DNA from: Spirosoma sp.
GTDB taxonomy: Bacteria; Bacteroidota; Bacteroidia; Cytophagales; Spirosomataceae
Assembly: GCA_014377625.1 (NCBI GenBank)
Contig: JACMPG010000167.1
Location: 1 to 32,989 of the forward strand
Direction of reading: 5' to 3'
Length of the DNA stretch: 32,989 nt
Shown: in pieces, positions 7,855 through 15,649 of the stretch
Layout: each line of letters opens with the position of its first letter
Position numbering within the stretch: position 1 is the first letter of the stretch
Position numbers and translations under genes: made by a program
Notes under the pieces: model-generated
Database searches by the model: none
What the model saw: only the letters and a program-made list of their open reading frames with translations
Told to the model about the DNA's origin: nothing

Positions 7855-7947
7855 TTACGCAGAGACGCGCAGAGAGAAAAGAAGGAGAGATACGCAGAGA
7901 TTTATTCCTCTGCGTATCTCTTTTGTCCTCCGTGTATCTCTGCGTAA
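7855..7947. repeat. Nested inverted repeat of the ACGCAGAGA type
   Basis: The outer arms TTACGCAGAGA (7855-7865) and TCTCTGCGTAA (7937-7947) enclose a perfect 13-bp inner stem, GAGATACGCAGAG at 7887-7899 with its complement at 7908-7920. The motif ACGCAGAGA or its complement occurs four times. It looks like a small dispersed intergenic repeat. It occupies most of the 7830-7990 gap upstream of the RluA-family gene, where that gene's promoter would be expected. Confidence 0.7.
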
Positions 7948-7991
7948 TAACCCCTTAAGACGTAACAACTCTCTGAAAAAATCTCAAATAC

Positions 7992-8020
7992 AAAAAGCCT
8001 CCCCCGGCATGGAAGAGGCT
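7992..8020 (-). terminator. Intrinsic terminator of rpmB
   Basis: On the minus strand AGCCTCTTCC (8020-8011) pairs with GGGGGAGGCT (8005-7996), ten pairs including two G-U, around a 5-base loop. It is followed by TTTTT. It begins 24 bases after the rpmB stop codon. Confidence 0.85.
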
Positions 8021-8043
8021 ATTCGGGAAAGAATCGCGGAACA

Positions 8044-8283
8044 CTATACCGACAGGGTACCGCGTTGGTAAGCTTTCTGAACGGTTAATTCCAGACCGTT
8101 CTTGTTGACGGTCTTGATCACCGAAGTCGCTACGCGAAGCGTAACCCACTGACCGGTTGATTCCATGAAGAACCGCTTTTTTTGCAGGTTTGGGAAAAAC
8201 TTGCGTTTTGTTTTATTGTTAGCGTGAGAAACGTTGTTTCCCGAGCGTGTGCGCTTTCCTGAGACTTGACAAATTCTGGCCAT
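8044..8283 (-). CDS. rpmB: 50S ribosomal protein L28
   Basis: The 79-residue product MARICQVSGKR... with NNVSHANNKTKRKFFPNLQ and RFFMESTGQWVTLRV is a clear L28, a structural protein of the large subunit. I chose the ATG at 8283 because family members start MAR.C..TGK. The same frame continues 15 codons upstream, but a good promoter box (8312-8319) lies inside that extension. L33, often next to L28, is not adjacent here. A strong terminator follows at 7992-8020. Confidence 0.97.
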   Translation of the reverse strand: MARICQVSGKRTRSGNNVSHANNKTKRKFFPNLQKKRFFMESTGQWVTLRVATSVIKTVNKNGLELTVQKAYQRGTLSV

Positions 8284-8311
8284 TACCGTACTCGTTTTCC
8301 GTATGAGGGCG

Positions 8312-8342
8312 CAAAGGTAGCTAATCAATTCATACTCTGCAA
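8312..8342 (-). promoter_or_regulatory. Bacteroidota-type promoter of rpmB (TTG-N20-TACCTTTG)
   Basis: On the minus strand TTG (8342-8340) is followed after 20 bases by TACCTTTG (8319-8312), matching the -33/-7 pattern of the Bacteroidota primary sigma factor. Transcription should start near 8306, leaving a leader of about 23 bases before the rpmB ATG. The -33 element lies directly after the DUF5522 stop (8344). Confidence 0.6.
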
Positions 8343-8343
8343 C

Positions 8344-8586
<243 letters not shown>

Positions 8587-8631
8587 TCAATATCGTTTTC
8601 TGAACACCCACTCTCCCAAATTGACTATACC

Positions 8632-9879
8632 ATGGAAATGACAGCAATGGGTACCGCTACCCAACAGGCCATTCAGTTAGAAGAACAATACGGTGCGCAT
8701 AATTACCATCCGCTGCCGGTGGTGCTGTCGCGGGGGGAGGGCGTGTATGTCTGGGACGTAGAAGGCAACCGCTACGTCGATTTTTTGTCAGCATACAGTG
8801 CCGTGAGCCAGGGGCACTGCCACCCGCGCATCATTGGGGCCATGATGGAGCAGGTGCAGCGGCTTACGCTGACCTCGCGGGCTTTCTACAATGACCAGGC
8901 AGGTATTTGCAACCAGTTCATGTGCGAATTCTTCGGCTATGACAAGGTACTTATGATGAATTCCGGGGCCGAAGCGGGTGAAACTGCGCTCAAGCTCACC
9001 CGCAAATGGGCCTATAAAGTCAAAGGTATCGCGCCGGATCAAGCCAAAACGGTCTATGCCGCCGGAAATTTCTGGGGCCGTACGCTGGCCGCTATCTCCT
9101 CATCCACCGACCCCAGCAGCACCACCGATTTTGGACCGCTGCTGCCGGGCTATATCATCATTCCATATAACGACCTGACCGCCCTGGAAGACTGCTTCAA
9201 AAGTGACCCCAACATTGCCGGGTTCATGGTTGAACCGATTCAGGGCGAAGCCGGTGTGGTGGTGCCGCACGAAGGCTACCTGCGTGGGGTGCGCGACCTT
9301 TGCACCAAATACAACGTACTGTTCATTGCCGACGAAGTGCAGACGGGCATTGGCCGCACGGGTAAACGCATCTGCTGCGACCACGAAAATGTGAAACCCG
9401 ATATTCTGGTGCTGGGCAAAGCGCTGTCGGGCGGGGCCATGCCGGTGTCGGCAGTGCTGGCGTCGGACGAGATTATGCTGACAATTCTGCCCGGCGAACA
9501 CGGCAGTACGTTTGGTGGCAATCCGCTGGCCTGCGCCGTTACCGTGGCTGCGTTGCAGGTAGTGCAGGATGAAAACCTGGCCGACAATGCTGAAGTAACG
9601 GGCCAGATTTTCCGCGACCGAATGACGGCCCTGAGCCAGAAAACGGAGTTGGTACAATCGGTGCGGGGCAAAGGGTTGCTCAATGCTATCGTTATTACCG
9701 AACGGCCCGACCTCGGCCATGAAACGGCCTGGGAGTTGTGTCTGCAATTCATGGCTAACGGCCTGCTCTGCAAACCCACCCACGGCGACAAAATCCGGTT
9801 TGCGCCCCCGCTCGTCATCACCGAAGAGCAGATGCACGACGCCTGTGACATCATCGAGAAAACCGTTCTGGCGTTCTGA
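8632..9879 (+). CDS. rocD: Ornithine aminotransferase
   Basis: A 415-residue fold-type I PLP aminotransferase. It converts ornithine and 2-oxoglutarate to glutamate semialdehyde and glutamate, linking arginine breakdown to proline and glutamate. [20 protein letters not shown] near the start is typical of ornithine rather than acetylornithine enzymes. [12 protein letters not shown] precedes the Schiff-base lysine, K263 in [11 protein letters not shown] chose ATG 8632 ([12 protein letters not shown]). The frame also opens 17 codons earlier with TTG, but that extension is not family-like. No arginase is adjacent. Confidence 0.94.
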   Translation: MEMTAMGTATQQAIQLEEQYGAHNYHPLPVVLSRGEGVYVWDVEGNRYVDFLSAYSAVSQGHCHPRIIGAMMEQVQRLTLTSRAFYNDQAGICNQFMCEFFGYDKVLMMNSGAEAGETALKLTRKWAYKVKGIAPDQAKTVYAAGNFWGRTLAAISSSTDPSSTTDFGPLLPGYIIIPYNDLTALEDCFKSDPNIAGFMVEPIQGEAGVVVPHEGYLRGVRDLCTKYNVLFIADEVQTGIGRTGKRICCDHENVKPDILVLGKALSGGAMPVSAVLASDEIMLTILPGEHGSTFGGNPLACAVTVAALQVVQDENLADNAEVTGQIFRDRMTALSQKTELVQSVRGKGLLNAIVITERPDLGHETAWELCLQFMANGLLCKPTHGDKIRFAPPLVITEEQMHDACDIIEKTVLAF

Positions 9880-9947
9880 ACCGCCCAAAAGCCAAATAAT
9901 AAGGTTAAATCCTGCCAGATGACCTATTTCGGGTCATTGGTGGAGTT

Positions 9948-11579
9948 ATGCAGCCAGCCGGAACAATCAACATTTTGTGGTTCAAGCGTGATTTGCGACT
10001 GCGCGACCACGCCCCGCTCCGGGCGGCTATCGACGCGGGAAAACCCCTGCTGCTGCTCTACTGCTTTGAGCCGTCGGTTATGGCCGATCCCAACTATGAC
10101 CTGCGGCACTGGCGGTTTGTCCACGAATGCCTGACCGATCTGAATCGGCAACTATCCTCCGTTGTGCGGACCAGCACACCCGTTCCGTTTGTACACGAGT
10201 GGCTCCCGTTCGAGTTCGATGATGCGCCCGTCTTCGATAACTCCGTTGAGACGGGATCTGCCAAACTCCGGGTTTTTCAGCGCGAAGTCATCGACGTCTT
10301 GCGGGCTATACAGGAGCAATTTGCCATCGACACGATTTTTTCGCACGAAGAAACCGGCCTGCGCGTGACCTACGGGCGCGACAAAGCTGTGGCCCGGTTC
10401 TGCCGCGAGACGGGCATAAACTGGCGCGAATTTCAAAGCAACGGCGTGATTCGGCCCCTGCGGACGCGCGAAACGTGGGTGGCCGACTGGCAGCAGACCA
10501 TGCGCAGTCCGCAACAGGACCCCGACCTGACCCGGTGGCGCCCGGCCAACGTAACTCCCGACTGGTACGAGACGCAGCGCGGTCCCGACCTGCCCGCCGA
10601 CTGGCTTCTGTCAAACCCGCTTTTTCAGCCCGGTGGTGAGCATAATGCGTATCGGTACCTGAACAGCTTTCTGGACGAACGCATCGCGTTGTATGCCAAA
10701 TCCATCTCCAAACCGCTGGAAAGTCGCCGGGGGTGCAGCCGGTTATCGCCGTACATGGCGTGGGGGTGTCTGAGCGTTCGGCAGGTGTTTCAGGCGCAGT
10801 TGGCAGCGGCCAAAAATCCACCCGCGCCGGGGTTGGGGCGGCAGTTTGTGGCCTTTGCGTCGCGGTTGCGGTGGCACGACCATTTCGTGCAGAAGTTCGA
10901 GAGCGAAGACCGGATCGAGTTCGAGAACGTAAACCGGGCGTTCGACGCCATCGACAAAAACATGAACCCCGACCATTACGCGGCCTGGCGCGACGGACAA
11001 ACCGGCTACCCGATGGTGGATGCCTGTATGCGTTGCCTGACCGCTACGGGCTACATCAACTTCCGAATGCGGGCCATGCTAACGTCGTTTCTGACGCACC
11101 ACCTGCTGATGCACTGGCAGGAAGGCGGGCAGCATCTGGCCCGAATTTACACCGATTTTGAGCCGGGCATTCACTACGCCCAGATACAGATGCAGGCGGG
11201 CATGACGGGCACTAACACCGTCCGAATTTATAATCCCGTAAAGCAATCGCAGGACCACGACCCGCGGGGCGTGTTTATCAAGCAGTGGATACCAGAACTG
11301 GCCAACTGCCCGCTGGCGTACATCCACGAACCCTGGACGATGCCCCCACTGGAGCAGGACATGGAAAATTTCCACGTTGGCACTGACTACCCCGCGCCCA
11401 TCATCGACATCGCCGAAACGACCCGCCACGCCCGCGCCAAACTCCACCAGCCCCGCAAAACCGAAACCGGCCTAGCCGAAAAAGACCGCATCCTCAAACA
11501 ACACGCCATTCCCAACGCCAACCGCGATCAGAAGAAACCGATAAAGCGGAAGCCGAAGAAAGCCGTTGCTACGTCCTGA
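9948..11579 (+). CDS. Cryptochrome/photolyase family flavoprotein with an atypical FAD pocket
   Basis: A 543-residue protein with an N-terminal photolyase antenna-binding Rossmann domain (LWFKRDLRLRDHAPL, about 10-24) and a C-terminal FAD-binding helical domain (about 235-465). The second has SRLSPYMAWGCLS, TGYPMVDACMR and RIYNPVKQSQDHDPRG. A basic tail (KKPIKRKPKKAV) ends the protein. By eye against E. coli photolyase, W359 is kept (W390) but W306 is a Lys (K337), W382 an Ala (A411) and N378 a Gly (G407). It may therefore not use the usual Trp triad. It is either a DNA-repair photolyase of a divergent class or a sensory cryptochrome. It starts 68 bases after rocD, with no terminator seen between. 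Confidence 0.88.
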   Translation: MQPAGTINILWFKRDLRLRDHAPLRAAIDAGKPLLLLYCFEPSVMADPNYDLRHWRFVHECLTDLNRQLSSVVRTSTPVPFVHEWLPFEFDDAPVFDNSVETGSAKLRVFQREVIDVLRAIQEQFAIDTIFSHEETGLRVTYGRDKAVARFCRETGINWREFQSNGVIRPLRTRETWVADWQQTMRSPQQDPDLTRWRPANVTPDWYETQRGPDLPADWLLSNPLFQPGGEHNAYRYLNSFLDERIALYAKSISKPLESRRGCSRLSPYMAWGCLSVRQVFQAQLAAAKNPPAPGLGRQFVAFASRLRWHDHFVQKFESEDRIEFENVNRAFDAIDKNMNPDHYAAWRDGQTGYPMVDACMRCLTATGYINFRMRAMLTSFLTHHLLMHWQEGGQHLARIYTDFEPGIHYAQIQMQAGMTGTNTVRIYNPVKQSQDHDPRGVFIKQWIPELANCPLAYIHEPWTMPPLEQDMENFHVGTDYPAPIIDIAETTRHARAKLHQPRKTETGLAEKDRILKQHAIPNANRDQKKPIKRKPKKAVATS

Positions 11580-11657
11580 TACGTATCAGAAACCAAAGCC
11601 AAAGGAGACGCTCATCATAGGCTGAACGGGGTGCTGAACGTTATCAGGCCGGTCAAA

Positions 11658-12314
11658 TCAGTACGCCATTGTGAAGGAAGCACTGTAATAGAAAACCCGG
11701 GTTCGGTCGCTGACCAAACCCACGCCCAGCCCCAGACTTTGCCGGAACGGAACCCGTGCGTAGCTGATGCCGGTGCTGGTTTCGGTCAGGGTTGCGTTGG
11801 ATAGCGGCTGCCAGGCTTCCAGCGTGATGTACGGATTGTGGTAGAAGTTGTTGGCTGTTTTTCCCCGACGAATTCGCCCCCTGATAAATGGGTAGTAATC
11901 AATGGCCAGCATACCAAGCCAGTTGTCTCCCGCGGCTTTGTATTGACGTGTGGAGCTAAACCCGGCTGGCGACCAGGCTGTTCCGGCCCGGATAGCGAAA
12001 TCGGGCGATAGCTTGTGATTAACGCCCAGCTAGAAACCACCCAACGGATACCGGTTTTGCAATTCCCCTCTTGTAATGAATGGTAGCTGATTTGGGGCCG
12101 CAATCCCAAGCTGAAACATAGTCGTTTCTTTCCGGCTCCTCCGAAACAGCAGTTTCAGTTTGTCCCGCTCTGTTGTAGCCCGTTTCGACGTATCGGCGGG
12201 CTGAGTCGCCATTGCCGATTCAATGGTTAACTCGGTACGAACGCTGTCGGCGGTTTGGGCGCGGGCTGAGAGGGTGAAGAGAAGCAGGGCGAGGGTTGTG
12301 TAGAGAGTTTTCAT
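11658..12314 (-). pseudogene. Outer-membrane beta-barrel protein interrupted by an in-frame TAG
   Basis: One continuous frame of 219 codons carries a single internal stop, TAG at 12032-12030 (codon 95). Before it is a signal peptide (MKTLYTTLALLLFTLSARAQ) and a first strand region ending YPLGGF. After it the frame continues with LGVNHKLSPDFAIRAGTAW, alternating strand patterns, and a C-terminal SASFTMAY typical of outer-membrane barrels (terminal aromatic residue). A CAG-to-TAG change would explain the stop. Without read-through the product is a 94-residue stub. It begins 36 bases after the preceding DUF4097-like frame, which is also damaged, so the operon looks inactivated. A sequencing error is the alternative. 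Confidence 0.75.
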
Positions 12315-12350
12315 GCGAGTTATTGGCTTAAAGTTTTGCGAATAAGGAAA

Positions 12351-13076
12351 TCAGCGGTCAACGAGGGGTTTTTCGCCCTGGATGGACACGGGGCTGTAAC
12401 TGTTCTGGATGTTGATTTCGGGTTTGGCGGCACCGGGCGACTGGTACGTAAAAGTCTGTTTGCCACCGTACTTGCCCAGTTCGCCCGTTACCGAGTCCGG
12501 GACGCGGATGGGGGCGTAGGTGTTATGTCGTACCGGAAAATCGGACAGGCGTTTGGTGGACACAGTAATCTCCGTGCGGGCCGCTTCCACAGTAAGTTTG
12601 TTGAGCGACGTAGTGGGCAGCAGCGTCAGTTTGTCGTAGCGACTCGTAATGCGGGCCGTGCCGCCGAGGTCTCGCAGCATTACGTCGGCTTTTTCGGTTT
12701 TGAGCGTCAGCTGCGCGTCGAGGTTGCGGGCGTCGATGTCGCCGTAGTTGGACGAGATAGTCAGTTTGCCGCCGATGTCGTCGAGCGTGAGTTTGCCGAA
12801 CTCGAAGGTGAGCGACACATCGCCCGATAAATCGCTCAGGGTCAAATCGCCGAAGGAGTTGGTCAGGGTTAGCAACGCTTTGGCTGGTACATTGACCTCG
12901 TATATGGCTTTGAGCTGACTTTGCAGTTTACCTGCCCGCTGCGGAATCACGAACCGGTTGCTCAGCTTAATTTCGCTGCCGTTGGCCTGTACCGTGTATT
13001 GGTGATATGCGACCTCGCGCTCGGCGAGGGCGCGTTCAGATATGTTGGGCGGAGTTTTCAGGCGAAACGGGGTGGT
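12351..13076 (-). pseudogene. DUF4097-like beta-helical adhesin domain protein lacking a start and signal peptide
   Basis: The frame is open from just after an in-frame TAA at 13079-13077 to TGA at 12351. It encodes about 241 residues with repeated strands such as LTLTNSFGDLTLSDLSGDV, SLTFEFGKLTLDDIGG and LTISSNYGDIDARNLD. These repeats are characteristic of exported DUF4097 (putative adhesin) proteins. No ATG occurs in the frame. The only recognisable start is a GTG at 12950, inside the conserved region (FVIPQRAG). Family members normally have a signal peptide, and none is visible here or in the other frames just upstream. I infer 5' loss or an early frameshift or nonsense change. It lies upstream of the broken barrel gene on the same strand. 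Confidence 0.65.
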
Positions 13077-13241
13077 TTAGGCGGCTTTTGGACTAAAGGG
13101 CAGCGGTAACGCGCAAAGGTTGGAACGGCTACGATATTTTTGTCCGGTCTGGGTTCATTCCCACGTTGACCGGAGCAGTCGATACGTAACTCTTCACGGT
13201 TAATCTCGTAGTTTGGAGCCGTAATCAGTCATCATAAGACC

Positions 13242-14594
13242 ATGAAATCTCCCGCACGCTGGGTCGTACTTTTTTTCACAATCATCCTACCCACTATGTT
13301 GTCGGCGCAAGGCATTGTGTTTGAACAGGGTAGCTGGGCCGATGCGGTCAAAAAGGCGAAGAAGCAGAAAAAACTGTTGTTTTTGCACCTCGACAAGCCG
13401 GACTGCGGGGGGTGTTCAGAGGTAGCGTCGGTAGCGTTCAACAGTCCACTAATTCGGGAGAAATTCGGTGTAAATTTTATCAGCTTTCGCACGGATGGCA
13501 CGACCGGCATCGGGAAAGAACTGGCCGATAAGCTGGAAGTCGAGTGCGTACCGTCGTCGGTTTTTGTCGATACCGACGAGTACCCACTGGCCCGCTTCTG
13601 TGGTACAACCAGCCTGGACCGGGCGTATCTGGAAAAAGCCGAAGAGGCCATCAACAAGAATCGTGAACTGCCCATGAAGTCGCTTGTTGAGTCGTATGAA
13701 AAAGGCGACCGTTCGCCGGCATTGCTGCGCCGGTACATGGACCGACGACGCGAAATGGGCCTATCGACCACCGACCTGCTGACCGAATACGTCAGGCAAC
13801 TCCCCGCCGACTCGCTGCGGTTGGGGGCGGTACTACGGTTTGTTTTTGAGCAGGGGCCGGTGGTGGGCAGCAAAGCCGATTCCGTTTTTCGATCCTACTA
13901 CCCCCGTACCGACAGCCTGTACAGGGCGGTAGGTCTGAAAAAGGCTATCGAACTGAACGCCCTGATTATGAACAACTCGATCAAAAAGGCAGTCAAAGAC
14001 AAAGACTCGCGACTGGCTTATCGAACGGCGACCTGGCGGCAACGAACCTATACCAATGATTATAAAGCCGGAGCCATGGCCTACGACTGGGTCATGCTGC
14101 GGTATTATCGGGGTGTTCAGGATACGTTACGTTATCTGCCGATGGCCGTTCGGTATTATGACCAGCACTTTATGCCCGCCAAAGTCGATTCGATTCAGAA
14201 CCTCGACAATCTGGAAAACCAACGGCGGATGCGGGGCGTTATGCCCGCTCAAACCAGCCCGCAGCGGCCCGGTATGGGTATTATGTCGTTTATGGCCAAC
14301 CCCAATACGCAGCGGTACGTATCGGCTCTCAACCAGGCGGCCTGGGAGTTTTATGAAATGACGCGCGATACCGTTTACCTGAACAAAGCCCTGCAATGGT
14401 CTAAACGAACGCTGGAATACCGCGAAGACCCCAGTTCGATGGATACCTACGCCCACATCCTGTACCGGCTGGGCCGGAAAGAGGAAGCGCTGACATGGCA
14501 GGAAAAAGCCGTAAAACTGGAGCGCGAACGGAACTCCCCGCTGTTGAAGGGGTTGCAAACATCGCTGGATAAAATGCAGGCCGGTACACTTTAG
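13242..14594 (+). CDS. Exported thioredoxin-fold protein with C-terminal TPR-like helices
   Basis: A 450-residue protein. A signal peptide ends near MLSAQG (residues 18-23). A thioredoxin-like domain follows at about 25-125, with the redox motif C55-G-G-C58 (DKPDCGGCSE) and the cis-Pro at P104 (CVPSSVFV). The rest is helical. The last 80 residues (ALQWSKRTLEYREDPSSMDTYAHIL) form TPR-like pairs. CGGC is close to the CGYC/CPYC of periplasmic disulfide proteins, so a thiol-disulfide role in the periplasm is likely, but the partner is unknown. A terminator follows at 14632. Confidence 0.87.
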   Translation: MKSPARWVVLFFTIILPTMLSAQGIVFEQGSWADAVKKAKKQKKLLFLHLDKPDCGGCSEVASVAFNSPLIREKFGVNFISFRTDGTTGIGKELADKLEVECVPSSVFVDTDEYPLARFCGTTSLDRAYLEKAEEAINKNRELPMKSLVESYEKGDRSPALLRRYMDRRREMGLSTTDLLTEYVRQLPADSLRLGAVLRFVFEQGPVVGSKADSVFRSYYPRTDSLYRAVGLKKAIELNALIMNNSIKKAVKDKDSRLAYRTATWRQRTYTNDYKAGAMAYDWVMLRYYRGVQDTLRYLPMAVRYYDQHFMPAKVDSIQNLDNLENQRRMRGVMPAQTSPQRPGMGIMSFMANPNTQRYVSALNQAAWEFYEMTRDTVYLNKALQWSKRTLEYREDPSSMDTYAHILYRLGRKEEALTWQEKAVKLERERNSPLLKGLQTSLDKMQAGTL

Positions 14595-14631
14595 ACGCTG
14601 TTTCAGGAAACCATTGCTAACTCCCGCGTAG

Positions 14632-14657
14632 GGCAGGCCAACTGGCTTGCCTTTTTT
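14632..14657 (+). terminator. Intrinsic terminator after the thioredoxin-fold gene
   Basis: GGCAGGCCA at 14632-14640 pairs with TGGCTTGCC at 14643-14651 (one G-T pair, short loop), followed directly by six T. It lies 37 bases after the stop codon and 15 bases before the prmA ATG. Confidence 0.7.
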
Positions 14658-14672
14658 GCTGAACTTTACCTC

Positions 14673-15542
14673 ATGAATTACACCGAACTGACATTCACCG
14701 TCGCGCCCGACTATGCCGATATCCTCACCGCCGAACTCGCCGAACTGGGTTACGAATCGTTTGTGGAAACCGACGAGGGCCTGAATGCATACATCACCGA
14801 GCCTGATTTTGACGAAGAAGCCGTGCAGCAGCTCATCGCCAGATATGCCCCGCAAACGGCAATAGCCTATACGGTCGCTTCGTTAGAAAAGAGGAACTGG
14901 AACGCCGAGTGGGAGCGGGACTATGCCCCCATTGAGGTGGCCAATGCCGTCCGGGTGCGGGCGTCGTTTCACGCAAAAGATGAGCGGTTTCAGCACGATA
15001 TTATCATCAATCCGAAAATGTCGTTCGGTACGGGGCATCACGAAACCACGGCCATGATGCTTGAACACCAGCTGTTGTTCGATATAGCGGGAAAAACGGT
15101 ACTCGACGTGGGTTGTGGAACGGGTATCCTGGCGATTCTGGCCGCGAAGATGGGTGCGAAAGCGGTCCTGGCCTTCGACATCGAGGAATGGGCCGTAGAA
15201 AACGCCCGCGAAAACGCCGACCTTAACGACTGCCCCCAACTCACGGTTTTTCAGGGAACAATTGCCGATATAAACTCACCTGATACTATACTCGACTGGA
15301 CGCCCGCGCTGTTCGACGTGGTGCTGGCTAATATCAACCGAAACGTGCTGCTCGCCGAGATTCCGATTTATACCGACCTGATTAAAGCGGGGGGCTATCT
15401 GCTCGTTAGTGGATTTTACGAGCAGGACGCCGTCGATATCGAACGCCGGGCCGTTGGCTGTGGAATGTTGCCCGTGCAGGGTATGACGACTAATCAGTGG
15501 ACTTCACTCGTTTATCAGAAACCAGCGGGAGAGTTTATTTAG
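14673..15542 (+). CDS. prmA: Ribosomal protein L11 methyltransferase
   Basis: A 289-residue class I SAM-dependent methyltransferase that methylates ribosomal protein L11. The N-terminal substrate-recognition domain (1-70, TELTFTVAPDYADILTAELAELG) is followed by the PrmA block SFGTGHHETT (117-126). The SAM-binding motif DVGCGTG is at 145-151, with AFDIEEWAVENARENA as the acidic loop and FDVVLANINRNVL as motif IV. Length is typical. It is preceded by a terminator and followed by the gene for the giant exported protein on the same strand, 107 bases away. Confidence 0.95.
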   Translation: MNYTELTFTVAPDYADILTAELAELGYESFVETDEGLNAYITEPDFDEEAVQQLIARYAPQTAIAYTVASLEKRNWNAEWERDYAPIEVANAVRVRASFHAKDERFQHDIIINPKMSFGTGHHETTAMMLEHQLLFDIAGKTVLDVGCGTGILAILAAKMGAKAVLAFDIEEWAVENARENADLNDCPQLTVFQGTIADINSPDTILDWTPALFDVVLANINRNVLLAEIPIYTDLIKAGGYLLVSGFYEQDAVDIERRAVGCGMLPVQGMTTNQWTSLVYQKPAGEFI

Positions 15543-15551
15543 CCGCCGGTT

Positions 15552-15630
15552 TTCTGTTATTCCGGTTGCTTGTCATGAGGCTGATTGTCATTCCTCGTCC
15601 CGCACTGGCGGACCGCTCGGAATGACAGAA
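15552..15630. repeat. Imperfect inverted repeat TTCTGTYATTCC / GGAATGACAGAA
   Basis: TTCTGTTATTCC (15552-15563) and TGTCATTCC (15586-15594) can each pair with GGAATGACAGAA at 15619-15630, the first over 12 bp with one mismatch. The structure lies between prmA and the giant gene and could attenuate read-through. Its TGTCAT-ended arms resemble those of the larger hairpin at 20878-20965. Confidence 0.45.
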
Positions 15631-15649
15631 AAATGAATCCAACAACTAC

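Noticed and set aside
9100-9888. Minus-strand open frame of 262 codons
   Set aside because: Antisense of the ornithine aminotransferase, with a His/Gln/Val-rich composition typical of shadow frames.
11577-11588. Palindrome TGATACGTATCA at the photolyase stop codon
   Set aside because: Only 12 bp, includes the stop codon, no T-run and no second copy in the window, so chance is sufficient.
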